Assembly (NCBI GenBank): GCA_046086305.1
Contig: JBJSXI010000102.1
Coordinates: forward strand, 13,100 to 77,099
Direction: 5' to 3'
From: UBA668 sp046086305
Lineage (GTDB): Bacteria > Actinomycetota > Acidimicrobiia > Acidimicrobiales > Ilumatobacteraceae
DNA length: 64,000 nucleotides
Shown: one piece after another, positions 1 through 8,541 of the stretch
Layout: each line of letters begins with the position of its first letter
Position numbering within the stretch: position 1 is the stretch's first letter
Translations under genes and position numbers: made by a program
The notes under the pieces: model-generated
Database searches by the model: none
Told to the model about the DNA's origin: nothing
What the model saw: only the letters and a program-made list of their open reading frames with translations

Positions 1-684
1 CACCCGGAGGTACTCGACGGCAGCGCGCAGCGCGTCCCATGCGCCGTCCCAGTACACGTCGCTGCCGACGATGAACGCCGGCCGCTCGGCAGTGGCCACC
101 ATCGACGCGAGTCGCTGCACGTCGTCCGGATCGGGCGCGATGCCGAGGCCGACACACTCGTCGGGCACCGGCACCTCGCCCGACGCCGGGCCGAACACGT
201 CGAGCGGGAAGTCGATGAACGTCGGCCCGCGGTGGGGTGTCATCGACCGGCGGGCGGCCGCGTGCACGACCGTGCCCGCCTGCGCCGGATCGAGCAGCGT
301 GGTGGCCGACTTGGTGACCGACGCCAGCACCGGCAGGTGGTCGAACTCCTGCAGCGAGCCGGCACCCCAGCGACCGGCAGGCGCACGGCCGCCCAGCACC
401 ACAACCGGCGAGCCGTTGAAGTGCGCCGACGTCACCGCCGACACCCCATTGGTGATCCCCGGTCCGGCGGTCAGCGCCGCAAGTCCGGGCCGGCGGGTGA
501 GCTTGGCGTAGGCCTCGGCAGCGAAGGTCGCCGTCTGCTCGTGACGCGTGTCGACGACTCGCATGCCCTGGTCGCGGGCTGCCTCGTAGAAGGGCCAGAT
601 GTGGCCGCCGTTCAGCGTGAACATCACGTCGGTGCCGAACGCCCGCATCGCTGCCACTGCCTGCTGTCCTGCGTGTCCGTCCAT
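1..684 (-). CDS. Acetolactate synthase-like ThDP enzyme (IlvG-type), C-terminus beyond window
   Basis: The minus strand carries 228 codons from an ATG at 684 and stays open to the window edge, so only the N-terminal pyrimidine-binding domain and the start of the central domain are visible. An excellent ribosome binding site (AGGAGGGGG) precedes the ATG. The N-terminus has the family pattern FTLNGGHIWPFYEA, then DTRHEQTATFAAEAYAK with the ThDP-activating Glu, then LTAGPGITNG. This matches the mycobacterial IlvG/acetolactate-synthase-like group more closely than the true IlvB at 36196-37944 in this window. The family decarboxylates 2-oxo acids, but substrates of IlvG-type members are poorly established. 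It could also be a 2-hydroxyacyl-CoA lyase relative. It is divergent from dxs, with 60 bases between starts. Confidence 0.85.
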   Translation of the reverse strand, partial: MDGHAGQQAVAAMRAFGTDVMFTLNGGHIWPFYEAARDQGMRVVDTRHEQTATFAAEAYAKLTRRPGLAALTAGPGITNGVSAVTSAHFNGSPVVVLGGRAPAGRWGAGSLQEFDHLPVLASVTKSATTLLDPAQAGTVVHAAARRSMTPHRGPTFIDFPLDVFGPASGEVPVPDECVGLGIAPDPDDVQRLASMVATAERPAFIVGSDVYWDGAWDALRAAVEYLRV

Positions 685-730
685 GTGCGCCCCCTCCTGC
701 CTGCATGGGCGAACCGTAACCGTGCGGGGA

Positions 731-736
731 TAGCGT
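731..736 (+). promoter_or_regulatory. Putative -10 element of dxs (leaderless start)
   Basis: TAGCGT lies 8 bases before the dxs ATG. At that distance transcription would begin at or next to the start codon. No convincing -35 is visible. No good Shine-Dalgarno lies between the hexamer and the ATG. Confidence 0.4.
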
Positions 737-744
737 TCCAGCCA

Positions 745-2649
745 ATGGTCCTGCAGCAGATCCGCCAGCCGGCCGACCTCCGGGGTCTGTCGGCCGCAGA
801 GCTGGCCGAACTGGCCGGCGAGATCCGCGATTTCATCGTGCAGGCCGTGGCCGAGAACGCCGGCCACCTCGGCAGCAACCTCGGCGTCGTCGAGCTCACC
901 CTCGCCCTGCACCGGGTGTTCGACTCCCCGGCCGACTCGATCATCTGGGACACGGGCCACCAGGCATATGTCCACAAGATCGTCACCGGCCGGCAGGCCG
1001 GCTTCGACGAACTCCGCCAGGCGGGCGGGCTGTCGGGCTACCCGAACCGCGAGGAGAGCGCCCACGACCTCGTCGAGAACAGCCACGCCTCCACGGCCCT
1101 CTCATATGCGTACGGCCTCGCCGTGTCGCGCGATCTCGGCTCGTCGCCGGTTCGCCACATCGTCGCCGTCATGGGCGACGGCTCGATGACGGGCGGCATG
1201 GCCTACGAGGCGCTCAACAACATCGGTCACGCCGGCAAGCGCGTCATCATCGTGCTGAACGACAACGGACGCAGCTACGCGCCCACCATCAGCAACCTCA
1301 CTGCCGCCAGCTCGACGGTGTCGCAGCGCATCACCGAGAAGCTCTCGCACAGCCTCACCAGCATTCGCCTCAATCCCACCTACGTGCGCCGCCAGCGACG
1401 GCTCGAGCACTTCCTGCGCGAGCTGCCCTATGTGGGCGAGCAGGCCGAGAAGGGTGTCGAGGCCATCAAGGCAGCCGTCCGCGAGTTCCTCCAGCCGCCG
1501 TCGTTCTTCGAGGCGCTCGGCGTGCGGTATGTCGGGCCCATCGACGGCCACGACATCGACGAGCTCGAGGGAGCGTTCCGCAACGCGATCGAGTTGTCCG
1601 CCGAGGGTCCCATCGTCGTGCACGTGCTCACGCAGAAGGGCCGCGGCTACCCGCCCGCCGAGGACGACGACGAGAAGAACCTGCACGATGCCCCGGTGTT
1701 CGACCCCGCCGTCGGCCCGCCGCCAGCACTCGTCACCGGCTACACGCAGGCGTTCGCCGAGGGCATCATCAAGGAAGCCGAACTCGACGAGCGGGTCGTG
1801 GCCATCACGGCAGCGATGCCCGGCCCCACCGGCCTGCTGCCGTTCCAGGCGCGCTTCCCCGATCGGTTCTTCGACGTCGGCATCGCCGAGCAGCATGCCG
1901 TCACCGGCGCTGCGGGCATGGCGCTCGGCGGCCTGCGGCCGGTGGTCGCGCTCTACTCGACGTTCCTCAACCGCGCCTGGGACCAGGTGGTCTACGACGT
2001 CGCGCTCCATCGCCTGCCGGTGGTCTTCTGCATCGACCGAGCCGGTGTCACCGGCCCCGACGGCGCCAGCCATCACGGCATCTACGACCTCGCCCTGCTC
2101 AGCAAGGTGCCCGGCATGCGCGTCCTCGCGCCCTCGAGTGCCGAGGACCTGCAGGCGATGCTGCACGACGCCATCCACCTCGCCGACGACGGCCCGGTGG
2201 CCATCCGCTGGCCGCGCGGCGCCGCCCACCACGTGGGAGAGCACGAGGTGGGCAGCGGCCTCATGGCCCGGCGGGTCGCCGAGGGCGACGGCTCGGTGGC
2301 CATCCTCGCCGTCGGCAAGATGCTCGTCGAGGCGCAGCGTGCCGCTGCCCGCCTTGCCGATGCGGGCACGCCGGCAACCGTGTGGGACGTCCGGTCGTGC
2401 CGTCCGCTCGACCCGGCGATGATCGCCGATGCCGCCCGGCACCGTCTGGTCGTCACCTGCGAGGACGGCATCCGCGATGGCGGCATCGGCATGTCGATCG
2501 CCGATGCCGTGCACGAGATTCGCCACGACGTGCCCGTCAGGGTGCTCGGCCTGCCCGACCGGTTCATCCAGCAGGGTGTCGCCGACCGACTCCTCGCCTC
2601 GCTCGGCCTCGATGCCGACGGGATCATCGCCGCCGCACGGGGCGAATAG
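745..2649 (+). CDS. dxs: 1-deoxy-D-xylulose-5-phosphate synthase
   Basis: This 634-residue protein condenses pyruvate and glyceraldehyde 3-phosphate to DXP, the ThDP-dependent first step of the MEP isoprenoid pathway, in the cytosol. The catalytic-type GHLGSNLG lies at about residue 40, TGHQAYVHK at about 70, the ThDP/Mg motif GDGSMTGGMAYEALNN at 144-159, and the actinobacterial signature NDNGRSYAPT at about 171. A transketolase pyrimidine domain follows from about residue 325 and a C-terminal transketolase domain after that. Length is normal for Dxs. The ATG at 745 was chosen because homology begins there and longer readings upstream cross the divergent gene. Thiamine uptake genes lie about 10 kb downstream, but no operon link is visible. 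Confidence 0.97.
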   Translation: MVLQQIRQPADLRGLSAAELAELAGEIRDFIVQAVAENAGHLGSNLGVVELTLALHRVFDSPADSIIWDTGHQAYVHKIVTGRQAGFDELRQAGGLSGYPNREESAHDLVENSHASTALSYAYGLAVSRDLGSSPVRHIVAVMGDGSMTGGMAYEALNNIGHAGKRVIIVLNDNGRSYAPTISNLTAASSTVSQRITEKLSHSLTSIRLNPTYVRRQRRLEHFLRELPYVGEQAEKGVEAIKAAVREFLQPPSFFEALGVRYVGPIDGHDIDELEGAFRNAIELSAEGPIVVHVLTQKGRGYPPAEDDDEKNLHDAPVFDPAVGPPPALVTGYTQAFAEGIIKEAELDERVVAITAAMPGPTGLLPFQARFPDRFFDVGIAEQHAVTGAAGMALGGLRPVVALYSTFLNRAWDQVVYDVALHRLPVVFCIDRAGVTGPDGASHHGIYDLALLSKVPGMRVLAPSSAEDLQAMLHDAIHLADDGPVAIRWPRGAAHHVGEHEVGSGLMARRVAEGDGSVAILAVGKMLVEAQRAAARLADAGTPATVWDVRSCRPLDPAMIADAARHRLVVTCEDGIRDGGIGMSIADAVHEIRHDVPVRVLGLPDRFIQQGVADRLLASLGLDADGIIAAARGE

Positions 2650-2652
2650 CCT
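2647..2652 (+). promoter_or_regulatory. Putative -10 element of hisN overlapping the dxs stop
   Basis: TAGCCT begins with the TAG stop codon of dxs and ends 6 bases before the hisN GTG, fitting a leaderless transcript start. The same arrangement recurs at 8530 and 50824. Confidence 0.4.
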
Positions 2653-2658
2653 CGGCCC

Positions 2659-3435
2659 GTGGCCGTGCCCGATCTCTCCCGCGAACTCGACTTCGCCCTG
2701 CAGCTCGCTGATCTCGCCGACGGCATCACCGCACCGCACTACGTCAACCGGTCGTTCACCCTCGACTGGAAGGCCAACCGCTCGGAGGTCACCGAGGCCG
2801 ACCGCGACGCCGAGCTGGCCGTGCAGCGCCGGGTGCTCGACGAGCGCCCGCAGCACGCCCTGTTCGGCGAGGAGCACGGGCTCGTCGGCAATACCGACTC
2901 GCCGTGGAAGTGGATCATCGATCCCATCGACGGCACGAGCAACTTCGTGCGCGGCATTCCCGTATGGGCATCGCTCATCGCGCTCACCCACGAAGAGCTC
3001 GGAGCCGTGGTGGGCGTCGTCTCCGCGCCCGTGATGGGACTGCGCTGGTGGGCGGCCGCCGGGCAGGGCGCCTTCGCCGACGGCCGCCAGTGCCGGGTGT
3101 CCACCGTGTCGCGCCTCGACGAGGCCCAGGTGTGCGTCACCTACTCGCCGGGCTGGTCCGAGATCGGCGGCATGCAGCACCTCGTCGGCCTGCAGGAACG
3201 CGCCTATCGGGCGCGCGGCTTCGGCGACTTCTGGCAGCACATGCTCGTTGCCGAGGGCGCAGTCGACATCGCCGTCGACGCGATCGGACTCGAGCCCTAC
3301 GATCTCGCCGCGGTGATGGTGGTGGTCGAGGAGGCCGGCGGGCGCTTCACCGACCGCGCCGGCACGCGCACCTTCGAGCACGACTCGGCGATCTCCTCCA
3401 ACGGACTCCTGCACGAACTGGCGCTCTTCCCATGA
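2659..3435 (+). CDS. hisN: Inositol-monophosphatase-family phosphatase, probably histidinol-phosphatase HisN
   Basis: This 258-residue cytosolic Mg-dependent phosphatase has the two metal-site signatures of the family: GEEHG at about 70-74 and DPIDGTSNFVRG at 88-99. A C-terminal Asp pattern (GLEPYDLAAVMVVVEEAGG) completes the site. The variant with NFVRG...PVWASLIAL and LRWWAAAGQGA is typical of actinobacterial HisN, which removes phosphate from L-histidinol phosphate. A general inositol monophosphatase role cannot be excluded, and ino1 is present at 38202. The GTG at 2659 is used. No good ribosome binding site is visible, but a -10-like TAGCCT overlaps the dxs stop. The stop overlaps the next gene's ATG (ATGA). 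Confidence 0.85.
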   Translation: MAVPDLSRELDFALQLADLADGITAPHYVNRSFTLDWKANRSEVTEADRDAELAVQRRVLDERPQHALFGEEHGLVGNTDSPWKWIIDPIDGTSNFVRGIPVWASLIALTHEELGAVVGVVSAPVMGLRWWAAAGQGAFADGRQCRVSTVSRLDEAQVCVTYSPGWSEIGGMQHLVGLQERAYRARGFGDFWQHMLVAEGAVDIAVDAIGLEPYDLAAVMVVVEEAGGRFTDRAGTRTFEHDSAISSNGLLHELALFP

Positions 3436-5141
3436 CACACGACCTCGTCATCTCGAACGCACTCCTCGTCGACGGCACGGGTGCGCCGGCGCGTCACGCC
3501 GATGTCGCCGTCGACGGCGATCGCATCGTCGAGGTCGGCCGCGTGCGCAGCGGCGGCCGCACCGTCGTCGACGCCGACGGACAACTCCTCACGCCCGGCT
3601 TCGTCGACGTCCACACCCACTACGACGCACAGGCCACATGGGATCCCTACGTCACGCCATCCGGCTGGCACGGCGTCACCACCGTGGTGATGGGCAACTG
3701 CGGCGTCGGGTTCGCTCCCGCCGCGCCCGACCGGCACGACTGGCTCATCCAGTTGATGGAGGGCGTCGAGGACATTCCCGGCAGCGCCCTCGCCGAGGGC
3801 ATCACGTGGGACTGGGAGAACTTTCCGCAGTATCTCGATGCACTGGCATCGATGCCGCGGGTGCTCGACATCGCCGCGCAGATCGGCCACGGCCCGGTGC
3901 GCGCCTACGTGATGGGCGACCGCGGCGCCGCCAACGAGCCCGCCACCGACGACGACATCGCTCGGATGGCGGACATCGTCGGCGAGGCACTTCGCGCCGG
4001 GGCCTTCGGCTTCACCACCTCGCGCACGCCGCTGCACCGCGCCAAGGACGGCGAACTGGTGCCGGGCACCACCGCCGACGAGCGCGAGTTGCTGGGTATC
4101 GCCGATGCCATCGCCGCAGCCGGGCACGGCGTGTTCCAGTTCGCCCCCGAGCACGCCAAGGTGCCGGTGAGCGAGTGGCCCTGGATGCGCAAGGTCGCGG
4201 CGCGCACCGGCCAGCCGGTGAGCGTCAACCTCAGCCAGCCCGACTCGGCGCCCGACCTGTGGCGCGAGGTGCTGCGGCTGCTCGACGAGGCGAACGCCGA
4301 CGGCCTGCCGATCGTCGCCCAGGTGGCCGGTCGCAGCATCGGCATCCTCTACTGCCTCGAGGGCAGCGTGCATCCCCTGATGTTCCATCCCGCGTACCGC
4401 GAGATCGACCACCTGCCGCATCCCGAGCGCGTCGCAGCGCTGCGCGATCCCGAGCGTCGCCGGCGCATCATCCACGACACGCCCGACGACGGCCTGTTCC
4501 GTGCCGCGGTGCAGAGCGCGTTCCACAAGATGTGGGTCGTCGACGGCAGCAACATCGACTACGAGCCGCATCCCGACGACAGCGTCCTCGGCGTGTCGCG
4601 GCGCACCGGCGTGCCGCCCATGCAGATCGTGCTCGACCAGCTGCTGCACGACGAGGGCCGCGGCATGCTCTACGCCCCATTCTTCAACTACGGCTACGGC
4701 GACCTCGGCTTCATCGCCGAGGCACATCAGCACCCGCACACGCGCATGGGCCTCGCCGACAGCGGCGCGCACTGTGGCGCCATCTGCGACGGCGGCATGC
4801 CGACGTTCATGCTCACCCACTGGACGCGCGACCGAACCCGGGGCGACCGCCTTCCGCTCGAGCACATCGTGCGCCGCCAGACCGCCGAGACCGCGGCGCT
4901 CTACGGGATGCGCGACCGCGGCGTCGTGGCACCCGGGTGGCGCGCCGACCTGAACCTCATCGACTACGGCCGACTGTCGTTCGACGTGCCGCGCATGGCC
5001 TACGACCTGCCCGCCGGCGGCCGTCGCCTCGTGCAGCGCGCACGCGGTTACGTGGGCACGTGGGTCGCCGGGGTGCGCACCGTCGACCACGACGAGTTCA
5101 CCGGCGCACTGCCCGGCACGCTGCTTCGCGCCGCGCACTGA
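3432..5141 (+). CDS. N-acyl-D-amino-acid deacylase / D-aminoacylase-like amidohydrolase
   Basis: This 569-residue protein belongs to the amidohydrolase superfamily, D-aminoacylase branch. The metal-binding VDVHTHYDAQ lies at residues 59-68, followed by the family hallmark MGNCGVGFAP. The C-terminal GLADSGAHCGAICDGGMPT carries the catalytic Asp region. The family hydrolyses N-acyl-D-amino acids or related N-acyl compounds, but the exact substrate cannot be read from sequence. Many long actinobacterial members have no tested activity. The ATG overlaps the hisN stop by 4 bases, so the two are translationally coupled. The next gene, dimethylformamidase-like, starts 24 bases downstream, suggesting an amide or amine catabolic unit. 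Confidence 0.85.
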   Translation: MTHDLVISNALLVDGTGAPARHADVAVDGDRIVEVGRVRSGGRTVVDADGQLLTPGFVDVHTHYDAQATWDPYVTPSGWHGVTTVVMGNCGVGFAPAAPDRHDWLIQLMEGVEDIPGSALAEGITWDWENFPQYLDALASMPRVLDIAAQIGHGPVRAYVMGDRGAANEPATDDDIARMADIVGEALRAGAFGFTTSRTPLHRAKDGELVPGTTADERELLGIADAIAAAGHGVFQFAPEHAKVPVSEWPWMRKVAARTGQPVSVNLSQPDSAPDLWREVLRLLDEANADGLPIVAQVAGRSIGILYCLEGSVHPLMFHPAYREIDHLPHPERVAALRDPERRRRIIHDTPDDGLFRAAVQSAFHKMWVVDGSNIDYEPHPDDSVLGVSRRTGVPPMQIVLDQLLHDEGRGMLYAPFFNYGYGDLGFIAEAHQHPHTRMGLADSGAHCGAICDGGMPTFMLTHWTRDRTRGDRLPLEHIVRRQTAETAALYGMRDRGVVAPGWRADLNLIDYGRLSFDVPRMAYDLPAGGRRLVQRARGYVGTWVAGVRTVDHDEFTGALPGTLLRAAH

Positions 5142-5165
5142 GCCACGTAACCCGAACGGAGCACC

Positions 5166-6710
5166 ATGGCCGACGACGTCACCCATTACGACGCAATCGA
5201 GGCGTACTGCGACCGGCTCAGCTATGCGGCCGGCGACACCGTGCGGCTGCACACGTGGTGCGCGACCGCGCAGTACGACGTCGCCGTCGCCCGGTGGGAT
5301 GCCGACGGGCCGGGACGGCCCGTGTGGTCGGCCACCGGCATCGCCGGCGTGGCCCACCCCACGCCCGACACCGCCGACGCGTCCGGGTGCGGCTGGCCGG
5401 CGGCCATCGACATCCCCGTCGCCGACGACTGGCGCAGCGGTGTCTACCTGGTCACCCTTCACGCGCACGGGGCCGTGCACGAGCGCGCCGTCGGCCACGC
5501 GATGTTCGTCGTGCGCGCCACGCGGCCCACCTCGCCGATGCTGCTCGTGCTCGCCACCAACACCTACAACGCCTACAACAACTGGGGCGGCCGAAGCCTC
5601 TACACCGGCGGGCACCAGGTGAGCTTCGACCGGCCGTTCGGCCGCGGACTGCTCGTGCGGCCGCGCGTCGACAACATCGACCGCAAGAGCCCCGTCACCG
5701 CCCCCGGTCACGAGCCCGACATCGACGGCGCCGCCTACCAGGAGTACCGCTGGGCACACGGCTATCCCGGCTACATGAGCTCGTCGGGCTGGTTCGCCTA
5801 CGAGCGCCGCTTCGTCGAGTGGGCCGAGTCGCAGGACATCGCATTCGACTATGCGGTGTCGAGCGATCTCGAGCAGCGTCCCTCGGTTGTCAGCGGCTAT
5901 CGGCTGGTGCTCGGCGTGGGCCACGATGAATATTGGTCGGCGGCACAGCGCGACACCGTCGAGCGACATGTCGCCGATGGCGGCAACTACGCGTCGCTGT
6001 CCGGCAACACGATGTTCTGGCAGGTGCGACTCGGCCACGACGGTCACACGATGACTGCATACAAGTACGCGGCCCATCGCGACGATCCGGTGGTCGGCAC
6101 CGAACGCCAGTCGACGATGACCGGCATGTGGTGCGATCCACTCGTGGGCCGCCCCGAGTGGTGGTTCCTCGGTGCGGGGTCGGCCTATGGGTTGTACAGC
6201 CGGTTCGGACAGGCGACACCGCGCGCGTCGGGTGGCTTCACCGTCTATCGCGACGACCACTGGATGTTCGAGGGCACCGGGCTGCGCTACGGCGACCAAC
6301 TCGGCGCACTTCATGGTGCCGTCGGCTACGAAACCGTCGGCTGCCGACTCGGCTTCGACGAGTTCGGACTGCCGATCTCGGTGCAGGCCGATCGGCCGCC
6401 GGACCTCGAGATCGTGGCCTTCGCACCTGCCTCGAATCTCGGTGCCGGTGAGTATCCCGCCTCGGTCGCGGCGAGCGCCGATCAGTGCGACCTCGAGTTC
6501 GTCGCCGAACGGCTGTACGGGGGCACCGATGCTGCATCGCTGGCGCGGGTCCGCCACGGCAACGCGGTGATGCTGACGTGTCGGCCGAGCAGCAGCGGCA
6601 CGGTGGTCACCATCGGGTCGACCGACTGGGTGTTCGCCCTCGACGATCCGGCCATCGACCGGGTAACCCGCAACGTCCTGCAGCGGCTGTCGGCCGTAGC
6701 CTTGGCCTGA
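5166..6710 (+). CDS. N,N-dimethylformamidase large-subunit-like protein
   Basis: This 514-residue protein shows the core of the dimethylformamidase beta-subunit C-terminal domain: LATNTYNAYNNWGGRSLYTG at about 120-140, then VLGVGHDEYWSAAQRD and GGNYASLSGNTMFWQVR, and a late DWVFALDD. Characterised dimethylformamidases are about 760 residues, carry a mononuclear iron held by two Tyr and one Glu, and pair with a small alpha subunit. This protein lacks about 250 N-terminal residues and no alpha-subunit gene is visible nearby. The substrate is therefore open, though an amide is likely. An SD-like CGGAGC sits 7 bases before the ATG. Its stop overlaps the next start (TGATG). Confidence 0.8.
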   Translation: MADDVTHYDAIEAYCDRLSYAAGDTVRLHTWCATAQYDVAVARWDADGPGRPVWSATGIAGVAHPTPDTADASGCGWPAAIDIPVADDWRSGVYLVTLHAHGAVHERAVGHAMFVVRATRPTSPMLLVLATNTYNAYNNWGGRSLYTGGHQVSFDRPFGRGLLVRPRVDNIDRKSPVTAPGHEPDIDGAAYQEYRWAHGYPGYMSSSGWFAYERRFVEWAESQDIAFDYAVSSDLEQRPSVVSGYRLVLGVGHDEYWSAAQRDTVERHVADGGNYASLSGNTMFWQVRLGHDGHTMTAYKYAAHRDDPVVGTERQSTMTGMWCDPLVGRPEWWFLGAGSAYGLYSRFGQATPRASGGFTVYRDDHWMFEGTGLRYGDQLGALHGAVGYETVGCRLGFDEFGLPISVQADRPPDLEIVAFAPASNLGAGEYPASVAASADQCDLEFVAERLYGGTDAASLARVRHGNAVMLTCRPSSSGTVVTIGSTDWVFALDDPAIDRVTRNVLQRLSAVALA

Positions 6711-7864
6711 TGGCCGAGCACCGACCCGCCACTCACGCGATCACCGCGGGACGCCACGGCTCGTCGCTCGCGCCGGCGCTGTGGGCGACGTCGGTGTGGG
6801 AGAGCAACGGCTTCGCCGATGCTCGCGAACGCGCCGCTGGAACGCGGTCCGCCGAGTTCTACAGCCGCTACGGCAACCCGACAGTGACTGCCTTCGAGGA
6901 GGCGGTCGCCGCACTCGAGGGTGCCGAGTCGTCGCTCGCGTTCGCCAGTGGGATGGGTGCACTGAGCAGCGTGGTCCTCGCCCTGTGCAGCGCGGGCGAC
7001 CACATCGTCGCCCAACGAAATCTGTACGCCGCGACCCTTGCCTTCCTCCAGGGTCCCTGCGCGCGCCTCGGTATCGAGGTCACCCTGGTCGACGCGATGG
7101 TGCCGGGATCCTTCGCCGCGGCCATCCGACCCGGCCGCACCATGCTGGTCGTCGCCGAGACTCCGTCGAATCCGCGCCTCGGACTCGTCGACCTCGACGA
7201 ACTCGGCGCGCTTCGTGGTCCGATCACGCTCGTCGACTCGACGTTCGCGACACCGCTCGGCCAGCGTCCACTCGACCATGGCGTGCACCTGTCGCTCCAT
7301 TCGGCCACCAAGGGCATCGCAGGTCACAACGACGCGACACTCGGCGTGGTGAGCGGCGGGCGCGAGCTCGTCGATGCGATCTGGTCGTACGCGATCCTCC
7401 ACGGCGCCACGCCCTCACCGTTCGATGCGCTGAATGCGCTGCGCGGCGTGCGCACTCTCGATGTGCGCACCCGGCGTCAGGCCGACACGGCGCTCACCCT
7501 GGCCCGCCGACTCGAGGGACACCCGCGCGTACGTGCCGTCCACCACCCCGGCCTCGAGTCGCACCCCCAGCATGCGCTGGCCGCGCGCCAGATGATGCAT
7601 TTCGGCACCATGGTGGCGTTCGAGGTCGACGGCGGTCAGGACGCTGCGGCGTCGGTGATCGATCGACTCCGCCTCGTGCGCGTGGCGACCTCGCTCGGTG
7701 GGCCCGAGACCCTCATCTGCCATCCGGCGACGACCACACATGCCAGCCTCACCACCCAGGAGGCGACTGAGCAGGGTGTCACCCCCGGTCTGCTGCGCCT
7801 GTCGGTCGGTCTCGAACACCCCGACGATCTGCTCGACGATCTCGTCGCCGCACTCGACGCCTGA
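6710..7864 (+). CDS. Cys/Met metabolism PLP-dependent enzyme (trans-sulfuration family)
   Basis: This 384-residue fold-type I PLP enzyme belongs to the cystathionine gamma-synthase / gamma-lyase / methionine gamma-lyase family. The substrate and PLP pattern SRYGNPT lies at about residue 54. The PLP lysine is in HSATKGIAGH near residue 200. The C-terminal SLGGPETLICHPATTTH is typical. Which reaction it performs cannot be fixed from sequence: forming cystathionine, splitting it, or releasing methanethiol are all possible. The start ATG shares one base with the stop of the amidase-like gene, so it reads as part of the same + operon. A distinct family member, metY, lies at 29814-31142. Confidence 0.85.
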   Translation: MAEHRPATHAITAGRHGSSLAPALWATSVWESNGFADARERAAGTRSAEFYSRYGNPTVTAFEEAVAALEGAESSLAFASGMGALSSVVLALCSAGDHIVAQRNLYAATLAFLQGPCARLGIEVTLVDAMVPGSFAAAIRPGRTMLVVAETPSNPRLGLVDLDELGALRGPITLVDSTFATPLGQRPLDHGVHLSLHSATKGIAGHNDATLGVVSGGRELVDAIWSYAILHGATPSPFDALNALRGVRTLDVRTRRQADTALTLARRLEGHPRVRAVHHPGLESHPQHALAARQMMHFGTMVAFEVDGGQDAAASVIDRLRLVRVATSLGGPETLICHPATTTHASLTTQEATEQGVTPGLLRLSVGLEHPDDLLDDLVAALDA

Positions 7865-7884
7865 CGCGCTGCACGGCACGGCAC

Positions 7885-8532
7885 ATGAGCGCGCCCCCGC
7901 ACGTCCGCCTCGTCCACGGACTCGGTGGCACGGCGGCGACGATGGCGCCACTGGCTGCCGCACTCACCGCCGCCGGCATTGCGTGCGAGTGCATCACCCT
8001 TCCCGGTCACGGCACCGATCCGCACGACCTCGAGCGCATCGGATGGACCGAGTGGCTCGCGGCCGTGACACCTGCGCCAGTCCTCGTCGGCCAATCGATG
8101 GGCGCGGCGCTGGCGCTGGCCCGCGCGTCGCTCGACCACCGGGTACGTGCCGTGGTGGCGGTGAACATGCCCGCACCCGACCTCGATGCCCTCGACGGAC
8201 TCGACCGGCTGCGCCGTCAGGGTCACGACCGGCTCGATGCGCCACCGCTCGCCGAGGGCGAGCTCGGCTACACACACCTGCCGATCGCGGCGGCAGAGGA
8301 GATGGTGCGCGGTATCGCGTCGATCGACCTCGGTGCCGTGCGCGCCGCGACCCTGCTCGTCACCGGCGCGCTCGACGATGTCGTCGATCCCTATGCCGCC
8401 GAACTCGTTGCTGCGCAGCTCGGCGGTCCCGTCGACCGTCTCGTCCTCGCGCACTCGGGACACGTCGCCACACTCGGCCCCGACCTCGACACCCTCGCCG
8501 CAGCCGTGATCGCCCTCGCGACCCACACGTAG
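7885..8532 (+). CDS. Alpha/beta hydrolase
   Basis: This 215-residue compact alpha/beta hydrolase has the oxyanion HGLGGT at residues 10-15, LPGHG near 40, the nucleophile elbow GQSMGA at about 69-74, an acid candidate in TGALDDVVD and the catalytic His in HSGHVAT near 191. Length and order are complete for a small esterase, MenH-like or carboxylesterase-like enzyme. No signal peptide is visible, so it is probably cytosolic. The substrate cannot be inferred. It starts 20 bases after the PLP enzyme, without a clear ribosome binding site. Confidence 0.8.
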   Translation: MSAPPHVRLVHGLGGTAATMAPLAAALTAAGIACECITLPGHGTDPHDLERIGWTEWLAAVTPAPVLVGQSMGAALALARASLDHRVRAVVAVNMPAPDLDALDGLDRLRRQGHDRLDAPPLAEGELGYTHLPIAAAEEMVRGIASIDLGAVRAATLLVTGALDDVVDPYAAELVAAQLGGPVDRLVLAHSGHVATLGPDLDTLAAAVIALATHT

Positions 8533-8535
8533 GAT
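8530..8535 (+). promoter_or_regulatory. Putative -10 element overlapping a stop codon
   Basis: TAGGAT starts with the TAG stop of the alpha/beta hydrolase and ends 6 bases before the next ATG, consistent with a leaderless transcript. Confidence 0.4.
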
Positions 8536-8541
8536 GCCGAC

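Noticed and set aside
3297..6557. A very long open frame (over 1000 codons) on the minus strand
   Set aside because: It is antisense to three well-supported genes, has His/Arg/Gly-rich composition typical of GC-rich shadow frames and matches no family. Similar long shadows at 1102-3438 and elsewhere were left out for the same reason.
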